The translations under genes and the position numbers were made by a program. The notes under the pieces were generated by a model. The model was given only the letters and a program-made list of their open reading frames with translations, made no database searches and was not told where the DNA came from. 64,000 nucleotides of DNA. Origin: GCA-2731375 sp964344935. GTDB taxonomy: Bacteria; Pseudomonadota; Alphaproteobacteria; GCA-2731375. Below are positions 41,182 to 50,491 of the stretch, one piece after another (within the stretch, counting starts at the first letter, position 1; the number at the start of each line of letters is the position of its first letter). The stretch spans positions 504,282-568,281 of the forward strand of contig CAYFPL010000004.1 of assembly GCA_964344935.1 (NCBI GenBank), given 5' to 3'.

Positions 41182-42723
41182 TTATTCGGCCGCCATTTCC
41201 GCACTTTGCCCCGGCTGCAAGGCCGCGCCCAGGGCCGTGCCATCAGGGTCGGCCAAAGCGGCTTCCCGGGCCAGGGCGATTTGCATCGCCGCGCCCTTGG
41301 CATCGGACCGGTTCACCAGCGCCGGCGCCACCAGGGTGGCCATGATACGGTTGAAGCTGTCCCAACCGTGACGGTGGGTACGGCCATAGCCCTTCAGCAA
41401 ACGTGGGCAGGCGGCGACTTCCATCGCCAGATTCAAATCCAGCGCCGCGGCCTTAGTCACATTGTCGATCCATTGGTCGATCGATTCCTGTTCCGACTTG
41501 AAGCGGTAGCCAATCGGACGCAGAACCCGTAACGAGGCCAGCAAACTCAATAGGAAGTGGCCCCAAAGGGCGGTGCTGTTGACGGTCATGCCAACGTTGA
41601 GCTTGTCCCGCCAGCCGGCCTTGTCCGCCGATGCCAGCAATGGCCGGGCGATCCAGCCAGGCAACAGAGCGCAAATTTCGTCCAGGCCGGGTTTCAAATA
41701 CTCCCGCACACGGACTGGTTCGTCGGGCTTGGCGCCCACATCGGCCCTGATGCGGGCCAGGCGTTCCGGCCGCAGTTTCGCCTGGGCGACGCGAATGACG
41801 TCTTCATAGCTCATCCACAGGGCCAGCTGGCGGCCGGACTCGCGCACCAGTTCACCATGTCCGCCCGCCTCCAACTCGGCCCGTTCGATGCGCGCCAATC
41901 GTTTAAGATAGCGGTCCGCGTAGCCTAGGTTCTGGTACTCGAACAGGCGGTTGACGCCCTCTTTCAGAATAGTCCGGGCTGGGGCTGGGAACTCCTCCCG
42001 CACCCGATGCTGCAGTTCCTCGACCATGGGCGGGTCCGCCCGCCAGGGTCGCTTGAGATCTGCATCCGGCACCAGCGGCGACAGACCACCCTGTTCCACG
42101 GCTTCGAAACCGGCCTGAAAGGCAGCGAGGTTGGCTTCCACCGCACGGCCGGTGCCACGGATTGCATCTTCGAAACCCTGGGGTGGGATGGGCAGACGGC
42201 CGCTGCCGGCAATAGCGCCCAACAACACGGCATTGATGACACTTTTGTGCTGGCGCGCCATGGCGTCCATATCGAACAGCACCGCCTGCTTGGCTAAATC
42301 TTTCGCCGCATCGATCACCCGGGTGCCGTCGAAACGGCCATCGCCCATGGCGGTGCGCTCGGCAATGGCATAGACCCGGTGGGTGGAGGCGATCAAAGTG
42401 GTCGCATTCGGCGTGACGAAACCATTCTGCATGGCCCGTCCGGCTTCGATCAGTTCCGAGGCCACCATGATGTCCACATTGCCTGCCAACGGGTACAGCG
42501 ACATCACCGGCCTCTGCGCGCCCTCGTCCAAGGCCTGCATTTCGATGTAGTAGGTGGTCGCACCCGTCCTCTGCGCGACGCCGGGGATGGAGGTGCTTTG
42601 CACGGCGAAGCCATGGGCCATCGCCGCATCCACAAGCCATTGCCGTAGAACGCCGCCGCCTTCGCCGCCCATGGCCGCAATCAACAGCCCGATGGGTTTG
42701 GCCTGGTTGGAGCTATCAGCCAT
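41182..42723 (-). CDS. iorB: Indolepyruvate:ferredoxin oxidoreductase, beta subunit (long form)
   Basis: A 513-residue protein. Residues about 10-200 are the pyruvate-ferredoxin oxidoreductase gamma-type domain (GLLIAAMGGEGGGVLRQWLVDAA, QRTGATTYYIEM). The remaining 300 residues, from about RLFEYQNLGYADRYLKRLARIE, match the extra helical domain found in large bacterial indolepyruvate oxidoreductases (DUF6537-like). It forms the oxidoreductase with IorA, converting aryl-pyruvates to aryl-acetyl-CoA and reducing ferredoxin in aromatic amino-acid breakdown. The start is six bases after the iorA stop, so the two genes are one operon in the order iorA-iorB. Archaeal IorB is only about 200 residues. 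Confidence 0.9.
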   Translation of the reverse strand: MADSSNQAKPIGLLIAAMGGEGGGVLRQWLVDAAMAHGFAVQSTSIPGVAQRTGATTYYIEMQALDEGAQRPVMSLYPLAGNVDIMVASELIEAGRAMQNGFVTPNATTLIASTHRVYAIAERTAMGDGRFDGTRVIDAAKDLAKQAVLFDMDAMARQHKSVINAVLLGAIAGSGRLPIPPQGFEDAIRGTGRAVEANLAAFQAGFEAVEQGGLSPLVPDADLKRPWRADPPMVEELQHRVREEFPAPARTILKEGVNRLFEYQNLGYADRYLKRLARIERAELEAGGHGELVRESGRQLALWMSYEDVIRVAQAKLRPERLARIRADVGAKPDEPVRVREYLKPGLDEICALLPGWIARPLLASADKAGWRDKLNVGMTVNSTALWGHFLLSLLASLRVLRPIGYRFKSEQESIDQWIDNVTKAAALDLNLAMEVAACPRLLKGYGRTHRHGWDSFNRIMATLVAPALVNRSDAKGAAMQIALAREAALADPDGTALGAALQPGQSAEMAAE

Positions 42724-42729
42724 GGCGTG

Positions 42730-44878
42730 TCAGGCCTGAAGTCGCGCCGCATCGCCCAGCAGGCGGCGGTGCAGGCCGTCCTTGAAGCGGTCCCAAAGAT
42801 TGGGATTACGTACGATATCGACTTTATAGAACGAAGGGCAGAGTACGGCGGCATGGGCCACCTCGCCGCAAAGGCCGCAGCCGACGCAACTATCCAAAAC
42901 CGTGGTCACCGGATCGTCCCGCAAGGGATCAGGATTGGCCTTAATCGTGAGGGACGGACAACCCGATAGCCGGATGCAGGCGCGGTCACCCGTGCAGGTC
43001 TCGTCATCGACGCCGAAGCGCGTGCGTACATCCCGTTCCCCGTTGCGTAGCCGTTCCGCGATCTGTGGTTGAATGCGCCGTTGGCGTGCCAATTGACATT
43101 CGCTGTCGGCGACCAGGACGCGCAGACCCTTGTCCTTGCCCGTCAGCGCCTTGCGCAACGACTTCATGACCGATCCGACGTGGTAGTTCGGCACATTGCG
43201 CAACCAGCGGGCGCCCATGCTCTTGATCACCGCCTCGATAGAGGAACCCGTGCTGCGTCCGGACCGGGAGCGCAGGGTGGAGGGAAGAAACTGCCAGCCG
43301 GTGGCGGAGGTATAGCCGTTCTTGACCACCATCAGGACGCCATCGGCCTTGTTGAATAGGGCGCTGCCGACGCCGTTGGTGATGCCGTTGTGCCAGAAAC
43401 CGCCGTCACCCATGACGGAGATCACTCGCTTACCGAAGTTCGGCGAAACCCCTGCGGCGCTNNNNNNNNNNGCTGGCCAAACCCAGGCCATAGCCCAGCA
43501 CCGTGTGGCCCAGATTGAATGGCGGCAGGGTTGAAAATGTGTGGCAGCCGATATCGCAGGAAACGTGGGTCGGCCCAATATCCTTTTCCAGGATACGGAT
43601 GGCACTGAACAGGGGACGCTCCGGACAGCCCGTGCAAAAGGTCGGCGGCCGCATGGGCAGAGCATCGCCCAGTAACTCCGCCGCCCGGGATTTGTGCTTG
43701 TCCAATTCCCTTACCGGCGCCGTTGCCGTTTCTACATCGATGCCGGCTGGCTGCGTCTGCTCCAGAAAGCCGGCCAGACCGCGCAAAACCACTTCGGCTG
43801 TATATTCGCCGGCCATGGGAAGGGGGCCCTTGCCGATCACCTTGGTCTGCAAATCCGCCTTGCGCAGGATCGCGTTGACGGCTTCCTCCAGATAATCAGG
43901 CTGGCCTTCCTCGACCATCAGAATAGCGGACTTGCCCGCGCAGAATTCAGAAATCTCGTCCGGCACTAGGGGATAGGTGACGTTGAGGGCCAAAATGGGT
44001 ATGCGGCTGTCGCCTTGGGCATCCGCGAGGCCTGCCTGGGCCAGGGCACGCAGGGTGGCGTTGTAGAGCCCGCCCATGCAGATGATGCCCACATCATCAA
44101 TGTCGCCGTCAAAATGATCATTCAGACTCTGCTCCCGTACGAACTTGATAGCCTCCGGCATGCGCACGTCGATCTTGTGCTTTTCCTGGGCATAGGTGGA
44201 GGGAGGCAGCGTGATACGGGAGAAATCGTGGTCCGGCTCGGGGATCACGTCGTTGCGGTTGTACCGCCCCGCCTGGTTGTCTTTGGCTTCGAAAGCGCCG
44301 TGCACATGACACGCGCGAATGCGCAGTTCCAGCATCACCGGCGTGTTCGAGGCCTCGGACAATTGAAAGCCTTTCTCGACCATGCGCACGATGGTTTCCA
44401 GATCCGGGCGGGGATCCAGCAGCCACATCTGTGATTTGGTCGCGAAAGCGTGCGTTCGCTCCTGCAGGATGGAGGAGCCTTCACCGTAATCTTCCCCCAG
44501 GATCATCATGGCGCCGCCCCGTACCCCGGCGGACGCCAGGTTGGACAGGGCATCGGATGCGACGTTTGTGCCCACTGTCGATTTCCAGGTGACGGCGCCG
44601 CGCAGAGGATAATTGATCGAGGCGCCCAGCATGGCGGCGGCGGCGGCTTCCGAGGTGGAGGTCTCCAAATGCACGCCCAGTTCGCTCAGCAAATCCTCGG
44701 CATCGACCAACACATCCATCAGATGGCTGATGGGTGCACCCTGATAGCCGCCCACATAGCTGACGCCCGATTGCAGCAGCGCCTTGGTGACGGCCAGGAT
44801 GCCCTCGCCATGGAAGGTATCGCCTTCGCCCAAACGCAGTTGCTTGACCTCTTTCGCGAACGAACGTTCCATGTCCAT
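42730..44878 (-). CDS. iorA: Indolepyruvate:ferredoxin oxidoreductase, alpha subunit (interrupted by an assembly gap)
   Basis: Two frame pieces join across the N run at 43462-43471. The N-terminal piece (469 residues) has the pyrimidine-binding and linker domains (GGYQGAPISHLMDVL, CTGCPERPLFSAIRIL, SCDIGCHTFSTLPP). The C-terminal piece (243 residues) has the thiamine diphosphate motif MGDGGFWHNG...NGYTSATG and a ferredoxin-like tail with CVGCGLCGEV. Both pieces end exactly at codon boundaries beside the gap, so the true gap is probably a multiple of three or zero. Total is about 712 residues plus the gap, normal for the long bacterial form. Operon with iorB. Confidence 0.9.
43462..43471. other. 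Assembly gap (10 N) inside iorA
   Basis: Ten undetermined bases interrupt iorA in its thiamine-binding domain. Flanking codons are intact on both sides; ten is not a multiple of three, so the run length is a placeholder. Confidence 0.98.
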
Positions 44879-44925
44879 GGCTCCCCAGTTTTCGCGGCAA
44901 CAAATTGCGCCCCCATCGCGCTGCT

Positions 44926-44947
44926 NNNNNNNNNNNNNNNNNNNNNN
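44926..44947. other. Assembly gap (22 N) between iorA and the dioxygenase
   Basis: Twenty-two undetermined bases lie in the divergent promoter region between iorA (start 44878) and the dioxygenase gene (start 45032). The size may be nominal. Promoters of both genes may lie within or near it and cannot be read. Confidence 0.98.
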
Positions 44948-45031
44948 GGGGCCCCTTTTTTCCAGACCTTGATTGACCTATCATCCGGCAAATCTGCGGG
45001 GACAGGAAACACGGGCGTAGGAGGCGTTGTC

Positions 45032-45901
45032 ATGGAGATCGAGTGTCGGCCGTTGCCTGGGCCTTTCGGTGTAGAGTTATTGGGCCTGGATCTGTCGCTA
45101 CCCATGGACGACGACGACTGTCGACGGTTTCTGGAAATCTTTCACGAGCACAAGGTGATCGTGGTGCGTGGCCAGGACCTAGATTTCCCGGCATTTGATC
45201 GTCTGACCCGTTGTTTCGGACACCAAAGGCCGCATTTCCTGGACCATCTGCGCCTGCGTGGTCATCCTGCGATATTGATGCTGTCGAACCTGTTCGAAGA
45301 TGGCCGTCCCTTGGGCGTCTACGAAGGCGCGGCGTTCTGGCATACGGATGTAGCCTATGAGGACCCGCCCAATAGCGCCACCGCGGTCTATGCCCTGGAG
45401 TGCCCTGAAGGGGGGTGCCCAACGGAATTCGCGGATTGTGTTGCTGCCTACGATGATCTGCCGCAGGCGATGAAGGATAGGATCGACGATCTGGTGGTGG
45501 TGCATCATTATGGCAACCGTTGGGATATGGACGAGAACTCACCAACTTCGGCCGAGAAGCTGACCGATGATCAAAAGGCCAGGGTGGAGAATGTCCATAT
45601 GCCCATGGTGCGCCGTCATCATGTGACGGGACGACCGGCCCTCTACGGCATGGCCGGTTCATCCTTCGGCATCGTCGGCTGGCCCGAGGACGAGGCCATC
45701 GACCTGTTGGACGAAATGGCCCGCCACTGCATTCAGGACCAATATCGTAATCAATGGGATTACGGGGTTGGTGATTTCGCCGCCTGGGATACGTATTCCA
45801 CCCTGCACAAGGCGCAGGTGCAGAAGCCCGCAACAGGCGAACATGACCGCCGATTACTTTGGCGCGTTAGCGTGACTGGAAAGCCGCCTGTATTTGAATA
45901 A
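45032..45901 (+). CDS. TauD/TfdA family 2-oxoglutarate-dependent dioxygenase
   Basis: A 289-residue Fe(II)/2-oxoglutarate dioxygenase: IFHEHKVIVVRGQDLDFPAF, the metal pair in AAFWHTDVAYEDPP, the distal His in DTYSTLHKAQ, and Arg residues in HDRRLLWRVSV for oxoglutarate binding. GTAGGAGG precedes the ATG at 45032; the frame remains open back through the N run but that part overlaps iorA. Substrate unknown; relatives act on taurine, aryloxyalkanoates or carnitine-type compounds. The protein differs strongly from the dioxygenase at 9757, so they are not recent duplicates. Confidence 0.92.
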   Translation: MEIECRPLPGPFGVELLGLDLSLPMDDDDCRRFLEIFHEHKVIVVRGQDLDFPAFDRLTRCFGHQRPHFLDHLRLRGHPAILMLSNLFEDGRPLGVYEGAAFWHTDVAYEDPPNSATAVYALECPEGGCPTEFADCVAAYDDLPQAMKDRIDDLVVVHHYGNRWDMDENSPTSAEKLTDDQKARVENVHMPMVRRHHVTGRPALYGMAGSSFGIVGWPEDEAIDLLDEMARHCIQDQYRNQWDYGVGDFAAWDTYSTLHKAQVQKPATGEHDRRLLWRVSVTGKPPVFE

Positions 45902-46244
45902 GTCTGAATAGTGGATTTAAAACAGTCATTTATAGATATTATTTAAAGAGTAATATCAAAAAAATGACGTTTCGAGAAATGCGCAGACACGCAAGGACTG
46001 TGGATCATAATCAGCGAGGTACCTTGGCGAACAGCCGCCTTGGTCGACAATCGCGACAGGTCGATGTCCAACCGTCGCGCTCTACTCTGGGGGCATTATC
46101 AAGAAGCCGGTTTCAATGCGCAGGCGGTCGCTAATCTTCGCTGGGCATCAGCGCCCAGATGTTGTTCCGGCCGTTCTTTCGGACGCCCCGGTTTCCGAGA
46201 AAGGCGCCCGTCAAAAAATCGTCAGTAATTCGGTTGCCCGAACG
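45902..46244. other. Intergenic stretch without a supported gene
   Basis: The first 70 bases are distinctly AT-rich compared with the rest of the window, then composition returns to normal. A 62-residue frame at 46040-46228 has no ribosome site or recognisable domain. The stretch separates the dioxygenase from the converging cold-shock gene; no strong hairpin terminator was found. Confidence 0.6.
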
Positions 46245-46454
46245 CTACTCTATGACGACGATATTGTCTGCGGCTGACTTGCCGTTGCGGCCGGCGGTGA
46301 GTTCATACTCGACCTTTTGGCCTTCGTTCAGGGTGGATAAACCTGCTCTTTCAACTGCCGAAATGTGGACGAACGCGTCCTTCGAGCCATCGCTTGGCTC
46401 AATGAATCCATATCCCTTTGTGGGATTGAACCATTTCACTGTTCCTGTAGGCAT
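46245..46454 (-). CDS. Cold-shock domain protein (CspA family)
   Basis: A 69-residue single cold-shock domain: GTVKWFNPTKGYGFIEPSDGSKDAFVHISAVE, with both RNA-binding motifs KGYGFIE (RNP1-like) and DAFVHI (RNP2), and the C-terminal EGQKVEYEL. These proteins bind single-stranded RNA or DNA and melt mRNA structure in the cytosol. Full family length. The 260-base region upstream (46455-46714) has no other gene and could include the long 5' leader typical of csp mRNAs. Divergent from the cyclase-family gene. Confidence 0.97.
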   Translation of the reverse strand: MPTGTVKWFNPTKGYGFIEPSDGSKDAFVHISAVERAGLSTLNEGQKVEYELTAGRNGKSAADNIVVIE

Positions 46455-46714
46455 CTTCTTTAGTCCCGGACTACTTCAGTAGACTGAAAGTCTTATCGTA
46501 TCTTCGCAACGACCACCGACGTCTTTGCAACGACGCAGCTTTCATGATCACATAGCGTAGCAGAATTCTGACGCTAACTGTTGGGCAATCTACAGGGCGT
46601 TCGGCTCGTGACCAAAGGAATGGATCAAATTGTGGTGTTTTCGTCGCGAAATGCGGCAAATATGTCACGATCATCTATAAATATCGCCAAAATTTGGTGT
46701 GTGCAGAGGTACGA

Positions 46715-47491
46715 ATGGCTAAACAAATTATCGATCTCTCCATTGTGTTGGAAAATGACGTCATCTCCGATCCCATCGGCATGCAGCCGGCGATAGAATA
46801 TATCGACCATCAGGCATCTGTCGCAGGCATGACCGCGTTCTTCCCTGGACTCAGCCAGCAAGATCTACCCGATGGCGAGGGTTGGGCGGTGGAACGTGTG
46901 ACGCTCTCTACCCACAACGGTACCCATCTGGATGCGCCTTATCATTTTGCCTCCACCATGAATGGCGGCGAACGCGCCATCACCATCGATGAGGTCCCAT
47001 TGGAGTGGTGCTTTCAGCCGGGCGTGAAGTTCGACTTCCGCCATTTCGAGAATGGCTACGTCATTACCGCCGACGACGTGGAAGCGGAGTTGAATCGCAT
47101 CGGGCATGAGCTTTCGCCGTTGGAAATCGTTGTGGTCAATACCGCCGCCGGTGACGCTTATGGCGGCGACAATTATGTCGATAGCGGTTGCGGCATGGGA
47201 CTGGATGCAACCATGTACCTGCTGGAGCGGGGCGTGCGCTTGACCGGCACGGATGCTTGGTCATGGGATGCACCGTTCAGTTTCACCGCTGAGCGCTATC
47301 AGGAAAGCAAGAACGCGGCTATCATCTGGGAAGGCCACCGCGCAGGGCGCAATATCGGTTATTGCCATCTGGAGAAATTGCATAATCTCGATAGCCTGCC
47401 CGACAAGGGTTTCACGGTCGCCTGCTTTCCAATGAAGATTAGAGGCGCTTCCGCCGGCTGGACCCGCGCCGTGGCCATTCTTGATGACTAG
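46715..47491 (+). CDS. Cyclase-family (kynurenine formamidase-like) hydrolase
   Basis: A 258-residue metal-dependent hydrolase of the Cyclase family (PF04199). The metal motif is STHNGTHLDAPYHF (HxGTHxDxPxH); VVNTAAGDAYGG and GVRLTGTDAWSWDAPF follow. Members include bacterial arylformamidase (KynB), isatin hydrolase and polyketide cyclases; isatin-like or formanilide substrates would fit with the indolepyruvate oxidoreductase 2 kb upstream, but that is only suggestive. The ATG at 46715 is preferred to the upstream TTG at 46694. Overlaps the next gene by eight bases. Confidence 0.9.
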   Translation: MAKQIIDLSIVLENDVISDPIGMQPAIEYIDHQASVAGMTAFFPGLSQQDLPDGEGWAVERVTLSTHNGTHLDAPYHFASTMNGGERAITIDEVPLEWCFQPGVKFDFRHFENGYVITADDVEAELNRIGHELSPLEIVVVNTAAGDAYGGDNYVDSGCGMGLDATMYLLERGVRLTGTDAWSWDAPFSFTAERYQESKNAAIIWEGHRAGRNIGYCHLEKLHNLDSLPDKGFTVACFPMKIRGASAGWTRAVAILDD

Positions 47492-48317
47492 CAGGATTGC
47501 CGCGTTTGGCCTGGCCGTCAGCTTAATGCTGCCTGTCATGGCAAAATCCGATGCCAGTTTGCCGGACGGCGAAATGGCGTCGGGGCAAAGGGACATTGCT
47601 TCGGCCTGGCTGACAGGGCCGAGCCGCATCTATGGCCACGGTGTCTTGGGCGACGATGTTGAGGCAACGGGAATCCATGTTCGGATGGCCGACGGCCGTG
47701 AATTGTCATTTCGGCTGCCAGGTGATTCCGTCTTCGAGGACCGGAAAGTTCGTCTTGCCGACTTGGATGGGGACGGCAACGACGAATTAATTGTGGTGCG
47801 CGCTTACCTTGACCAAGGCGCGGCCCTTGCGGTTCTGCGGCCCTTTGAAGACCGGATCGTGGTGGTGGCGGAAACCGAACCCATCGGCCAACCCTATCGT
47901 TGGCTCAACCCGGCTGGCGTGGCGGACTTCGATGGTGATGGCCAGATGGAAGTCGCCCTGGTGGTGACGCCACATATCGGCGGCATACTGAAAATCTATC
48001 AATTGCGTGGAGGTAGCCTGATCCAGGAATGGTCTTCGCCGGGTTACTCAAATCACGCGATAGGCAGTAGAAACCTGGACTTGGCGTTGATCGTCCCAGA
48101 CAAGGGTGGGCCGAAACTGGTGTTGCCGGATTCCGCACGGAGGGGGCTGCGCGAGGTGCGGTTTGACGATGGCAAATACCGCGCGCGCGATTTGCAAGTA
48201 ATGACCTTGGGTGAAATCACGTCCATGCAATTGAAAAACAATGACGGCGAGGGAGGGGCGGATGTGGTTTATACGACGGAAGATGGCGCCACCAGCGTGT
48301 TGCGACTGACCCCCTGA
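47484..48317 (+). CDS. Secreted FG-GAP/VCBS-repeat protein
   Basis: A 277-residue exported protein. The ATG at 47484 overlaps the previous gene; a signal peptide (RIAAFGLAVSLMLPVMA) precedes mature SDASLPDGEMASGQ. The body contains repeated Ca-binding-like blades, LADLDGDGNDELIVVRAY and VADFDGDGQMEVALVVTP, typical of FG-GAP/VCBS beta-propellers. No enzyme motif or membrane anchor is visible. It may be a periplasmic or outer-membrane interaction protein. Translational coupling to the hydrolase gene is notable because the two have different cellular locations. Confidence 0.85.
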   Translation: MTSRIAAFGLAVSLMLPVMAKSDASLPDGEMASGQRDIASAWLTGPSRIYGHGVLGDDVEATGIHVRMADGRELSFRLPGDSVFEDRKVRLADLDGDGNDELIVVRAYLDQGAALAVLRPFEDRIVVVAETEPIGQPYRWLNPAGVADFDGDGQMEVALVVTPHIGGILKIYQLRGGSLIQEWSSPGYSNHAIGSRNLDLALIVPDKGGPKLVLPDSARRGLREVRFDDGKYRARDLQVMTLGEITSMQLKNNDGEGGADVVYTTEDGATSVLRLTP

Positions 48318-48382
48318 GCGACCCAATCGTCGAACGGAAACAATCGCTCGCGAAAGCTTGTTTTTTTCGCCGTTTCTGGTTA

Positions 48383-48411
48383 TTGGCAAGGGCGAACGAA
48401 CTGGTTACATT
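48383..48411 (+). promoter_or_regulatory. Putative sigma-70 promoter upstream of korA
   Basis: TTGGCA (48383-48388) and TACATT (48406-48411) are spaced by exactly 17 bases, a 5/6 and 4/6 match to -35 and -10 consensus. A start near 48418 would leave a 5' leader of about 170 bases before the korA ATG at 48587. No other hexamer pair this good was noticed in the 269-base gap between the FG-GAP gene and korA. Prediction only. Confidence 0.4.
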
Positions 48412-48586
48412 GCCTTGGCGCAGGGGATTGCGTATCCGGAGCGTCGAAAGGTTCTGGCTGTATCGAGATACACAACTATTCATGACCCTAAGTTGGCAGC
48501 AACCCATGGCGGGACCGGCTTTCGGCTGGCCGCCTGTGGAGCAAGACACGCGGAATAACAACCTCATGAGATTAAGCGTCTAAGAC

Positions 48587-50491
48587 ATGGCAACGAGCAC
48601 AGCAGTACAGCTTGAGCCGACCGGCACACCACGAGAAGAGGTGGAGTCGGTCGTGGTACGTTTCGCCGGCGACAGCGGCGACGGGATGCAATTGACGGGC
48701 AGCCAGTTCACCCTGGCCACCGCTCTGGCGGGCAATGATCTGGCCACGTTCCCCGATTTCCCGGCGGAGATCCGGGCGCCTATCGGAACGACATTCGGCG
48801 TCTCAGCCTTCCAGATTAATTTCGGCGCTCGTCGGATCGCCACCGCCGGTGATGCCCCGGATGTCCTGGTGGCCATGAACCCGGCCGCCTTGAAAGTGAA
48901 CCTGGGCGACGTCAAGCCCGGCGGCACCCTGATCGTCGATACCGGTACTTTCAATGCTCGGAACCTGAAAAAGGCCGGCTTCGATACCGACCCCCGGGAG
49001 GACGACACCCTGGACGGCTTCCACGTCATGGAGATCGACATCTCGAAATTGACGATGGAGGCGGTCAAGGATCACGAGCTGTCCAACAAGGAGGCCCTGC
49101 GGTCCAAGAATATGTGGACCTTGGGTCTGATCTATTGGCTCTACGACCGGGACCGGGAACCCACAATCAATTGGCTGCGCGGCAAATTCGCCAAACGCTC
49201 GGATATCGCGGAAGCCAATATCGCGGCCCTGAATGCCGGACATATCTATGGTGAATCAACCGAGATGCCCGGCGGCATGCGCGGCTATACCGTGCGTCAG
49301 GCAGAGATCACGCCGGGCCTATACCGTACCGTGACGGGTGCCGAGGCGCTGGCCTGGGGCCTTGCCGCAGGTGCCAAACTTGCCGATCTGCGCATGGTGC
49401 TGGCCTCTTATCCCATTACGCCCGCCTCCACCCTGTTGCATATCCTGGCAGGCATGAAGCAGTTCGATATCGTGACCTTCCAGGCGGAGGACGAGATCGC
49501 GGCGGTCTGTGCCGCCATCGGCGCCTCGTTCGCGGGTTCCCTGGGCGTGACGTCATCGTCCGGCCCCGGCGTTGCCTTGAAAGGCGAGGCGATCGGCCTG
49601 GCGATTGGTGTGGAACTGCCTTTGATCGTGGTCAATTCCCAACGTGCCGGCCCTTCAACCGGCATGCCGACCAAGACCGAGCAGTCTGACCTTTACCAGT
49701 CCATTTATGGCCGCAACGCCGATGCGCCCCTGGTAGTCCTTGCTGCCAGTTCCTCCGCCAACTGTTTCGATATCGGTATCGAGGCGGTGCGGCTTGCGAC
49801 CAAGTACATGACGCCGGTTATCCTGTTGAGCGACGGCTATATGGGCAACGCGTCCGAGCCTTGGCTGATCCCTGATTTCGACAGTTTCGAACCTTTCCCG
49901 GTTCAGTTCGCCGACAAGGAGCAGGTCGGTGACGACGAGTTCATGCCCTTTTCCAGAGACGACGAGACCTTGGCGCGGCCCTGGGCCAGGCCGGGTACCC
50001 CAGGACTGGAGCACCGTATCGGCGGCATCGAACGGGAGGATGGTACCGGCAACATTTCCTACGATGCCGATAACCATCAACGTATGACCGATCTGCGCGC
50101 GGCCAAAATCAATGGCATTGCCAACGACATCCCCCTCCAGGAGGTGGAGCAGGGCAATGACAGCGGCCGGTTGGCGGTGGTCGGTTGGGGATCGACTTTT
50201 GGCCCGATCAGCCGCGCCGTCGGCAATATGCGCGATCAAGGTTATGACGTCAGCCACATCCATCTGCGCCACATCTGGCCGATGCCGCGAAATCTTGGCG
50301 ATTTGCTGCGCGGCTTTGACAAGATTGTGGTGCCCGAGATGAACAACGGCCAATTGATTACGGTTCTGCGGGCTGAGTATCTGGTGGCCGCCGAACCCTT
50401 GAACAAGGTCAATGGTCAACCCTTCAAAATCACCGAGATCGAGGACGCCATCACCTCACGCCTGGATGGCCAGATCGGAGGATCGAAATGA
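48587..50491 (+). CDS. korA: 2-oxoglutarate:ferredoxin oxidoreductase, fused gamma-alpha subunit
   Basis: A 634-residue subunit. The N-terminal 200 residues are the gamma domain (VVRFAGDSGDGMQLTGSQFTLA, IGTTFGVSAFQINFGARR). The alpha domain follows from about residue 245 (ASYPITPASTLLHILAGMKQF, VTSSSGPGVALKGEAIGLA, SQRAGPSTGMPTKTEQSDL). With KorB it oxidises 2-oxoglutarate and CoA to succinyl-CoA, CO2 and reduced ferredoxin. The fused gamma-alpha plus short beta arrangement is that of the oxygen-tolerant KorAB of Mycobacterium and some aerobic bacteria. Its end overlaps korB (ATGA). The start has no clear ribosome site. A related 2-oxoacid substrate cannot be excluded. Confidence 0.93.
   Translation: MATSTAVQLEPTGTPREEVESVVVRFAGDSGDGMQLTGSQFTLATALAGNDLATFPDFPAEIRAPIGTTFGVSAFQINFGARRIATAGDAPDVLVAMNPAALKVNLGDVKPGGTLIVDTGTFNARNLKKAGFDTDPREDDTLDGFHVMEIDISKLTMEAVKDHELSNKEALRSKNMWTLGLIYWLYDRDREPTINWLRGKFAKRSDIAEANIAALNAGHIYGESTEMPGGMRGYTVRQAEITPGLYRTVTGAEALAWGLAAGAKLADLRMVLASYPITPASTLLHILAGMKQFDIVTFQAEDEIAAVCAAIGASFAGSLGVTSSSGPGVALKGEAIGLAIGVELPLIVVNSQRAGPSTGMPTKTEQSDLYQSIYGRNADAPLVVLAASSSANCFDIGIEAVRLATKYMTPVILLSDGYMGNASEPWLIPDFDSFEPFPVQFADKEQVGDDEFMPFSRDDETLARPWARPGTPGLEHRIGGIEREDGTGNISYDADNHQRMTDLRAAKINGIANDIPLQEVEQGNDSGRLAVVGWGSTFGPISRAVGNMRDQGYDVSHIHLRHIWPMPRNLGDLLRGFDKIVVPEMNNGQLITVLRAEYLVAAEPLNKVNGQPFKITEIEDAITSRLDGQIGGSK

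Noticed and set aside
44450..45031. N-terminal extension of the dioxygenase through the N run
   Set aside because: It overlaps iorA in antisense and contains undetermined bases; the family start and ribosome site are at 45032.
46040..46228. 62-residue frame in the dioxygenase/csp gap
   Set aside because: Arg/Trp/Ser-rich, no ribosome site, no resemblance to a protein family.
48358..48558. 66-residue frame upstream of korA
   Set aside because: No recognisable features; it overlaps the predicted promoter and leader.
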